From Microbacterium hominis NBRC 15708 (GTDB taxonomy: Bacteria > Actinomycetota > Actinomycetes > Actinomycetales > Microbacteriaceae): a DNA stretch of 64,000 bases. The position numbers and the translations under genes are program-made. The notes under the pieces are model-generated. The model searched no databases and had not been told where the DNA came from. It saw only the letters and a program-made list of their open reading frames with translations. The DNA lies in contig NZ_BCWI01000019.1 in assembly GCF_001592125.1 (NCBI RefSeq), positions 1 through 64,000 of the forward strand. Reading direction: 5' to 3'. Below are positions 63,122-64,000 of the stretch, piece after piece (within the stretch, counting starts at the first letter, position 1; every line of letters starts with the position of its first letter).

Positions 63122-64000
63122 ATGACGATCTCCGACAACTCCCTCGACCGCCGTCTCGTCCAGCCGGTCTCGCCACGGGTGGCCGCCCTCATGGCCGACA
63201 TGACGCCCGACCAGAAGGTCGCGCAGCTGGTGGGCTTCTGGGTCGACCAGGGCGAGGAGGCGGTGGCACCCCTGGCCGACGAGATGAGGGCCGGCGCGAC
63301 GACCGCCTCCGACCGGTACGAGCAGGCCTCCGCCCACGGGCTCGGTCACCTCACACGCGTCTACGGCACCCGGCCGGTGGATGCCGCGGAGCGCGCGAGC
63401 TGGCTGTGGGAGCAGCAGCAGCGGTTGCGCGCGGCATCGGGCCACGGCATCGGCGCGATCGTGCACGAGGAGTCGCTGACGGGTCTCGCGGCCTGGAAGG
63501 CGGCGACCTTCCCGACGCCGCTCGCGTGGGGCGCCGCGTTCGACCCCGAGCTCGTCGAGCGCATGGGGCGCCTCATCGGCGACACGATGCGCGAGCTGGG
63601 CGTGCACCAGACCCTCGCACCGGTGCTGGACGTGATCCGCGATCCGCGCTGGGGGCGGGTGGACGAGTGCATCTCGGAAGACCCGTACGTCGTGGGCACG
63701 ATCGCGACGGCCTACGTCCGCGGCATCCAGGATGCCGGGGTGCACGCGACCCTGAAGCACTTCGTCGGCTACTCCGCGTCGCAGGCGGGTCGCAACCACG
63801 CACCCGTGCACGCCGGTCCGCGCGAGCTCGCCGACGTGTTCCTGCCGCCCTTCGAGATGGCGGTGCGCGACGGCGGGGCGCGGTCGGTGATGAACTCGTA
63901 CACGGACGTGGACGGCATCCCCGTCGCCTCCGATCCGCGACTGCTCACCGATCTGCTCCGCGGCGAGTGGGGCTTCGACGGCGTCGTGGTGTCGGACTAC
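63122..64000 (+). CDS. GH3 family beta-glycosidase, 3' truncated by window end
   Basis: First 293 residues of a glycoside hydrolase family 3 enzyme; no stop before the right edge. PVLDVIRDPRWGR, LKHFVGYSAS and the terminal GVVVSDY are GH3 hallmarks; the aspartate of the last motif is the catalytic nucleophile, so the visible part ends at the active site. No signal peptide: a cytosolic beta-glucosidase or beta-xylosidase acting on imported oligosaccharides is likely. ATG 5 bp after the MalG-type stop, same operon. Confidence 0.92.
   Translation, partial: MTISDNSLDRRLVQPVSPRVAALMADMTPDQKVAQLVGFWVDQGEEAVAPLADEMRAGATTASDRYEQASAHGLGHLTRVYGTRPVDAAERASWLWEQQQRLRAASGHGIGAIVHEESLTGLAAWKAATFPTPLAWGAAFDPELVERMGRLIGDTMRELGVHQTLAPVLDVIRDPRWGRVDECISEDPYVVGTIATAYVRGIQDAGVHATLKHFVGYSASQAGRNHAPVHAGPRELADVFLPPFEMAVRDGGARSVMNSYTDVDGIPVASDPRLLTDLLRGEWGFDGVVVSDY

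Noticed and set aside
1..64000. tRNA, rRNA, integrase or attachment sites
   Set aside because: All gaps are short and show no cloverleaf-like sequences, T-loop GGTTCGA contexts or phage-type genes by eye.

Overview
The window is chromosomal DNA of a very GC-rich actinobacterium, most likely a Microbacterium or close Microbacteriaceae relative. The evidence is the gene families (DUF6421 next to an SDR and threonine aldolase, DUF4916 Nudix-like protein, Lhr-type helicase, DUF4344 lipoprotein), leaderless-looking genes with TAnnnT -10 boxes, and an extreme excess of the heptamer GGATGCC/GGCATCC. It is densely coded: 51 supported protein genes plus one possible leader peptide. No gene-free stretch exceeds 300 bp. 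I saw no rRNA, tRNA, CRISPR, prophage or transposase.

Layout. 1-15.4 kb is ordinary housekeeping: DUF6421, SDR, threonine aldolase, M3 oligopeptidase, a membrane AlbA_2 protein, DUF4916, an esterase, an ABC-F ATPase with a long leader, the Lhr helicase and a Nei-type DNA glycosylase. 15.5-20.7 kb is a compact amino-acid module: M20 amidohydrolase, DUF3100 membrane protein and L-serine ammonia-lyase, divergent from a double-domain Lrp/AsnC regulator. 20.8-29.3 kb is mixed: YitT, an extracellular phosphodiester glycosidase with a GT2-GtrA fusion, a beta-helix protein, a LysR effector domain without HTH, a GATase1 protein, a TspO-like protein, TreZ and a DUF4344 lipoprotein. 29.4-38.9 kb is a nine-gene reverse-strand operon: a Dpp-type ABC importer, a flavin monooxygenase of the luciferase family, two CMD/AhpD proteins, a glyoxalase-like protein and an M20 hydrolase, nearly all translationally coupled. 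39.2-43.9 kb holds TreY and GlgX/TreX. 44.2-48.0 kb is xylose catabolism (XylB, XylA, divergent ROK repressor).

48.1-58.5 kb is the best candidate for an undescribed pathway. It has a ribose-type ABC importer, a SIS-domain sugar-phosphate isomerase, a GntR/UTRA regulator, three different FGGY kinases and a class II ketose-bisphosphate aldolase. Two promoters about 6 kb apart share an almost identical 18-bp operator built on the palindrome TGTACGTACA, so the two halves look like one regulon. 58.7-64.0 kb is a LacI regulator, an oligosaccharide ABC importer and a GH3 glycosidase cut by the window end; with XylAB it suggests use of plant-cell-wall pentoses.

Superimposed on this are many inverted-repeat elements. 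Several intergenic ones pair 14-19 bp arms around loops of 14-62 bp. One family (arms related to TCGCTCAACGACCGG) lies between genes at 39.0-39.15 kb and also, in frame, inside treY. Two convergent-gene gaps share another repeat. These look like REP/REPIN-like elements or bidirectional terminators. Start sites, operators and promoter boxes were assigned by eye; family names come from recognition, not a database search.
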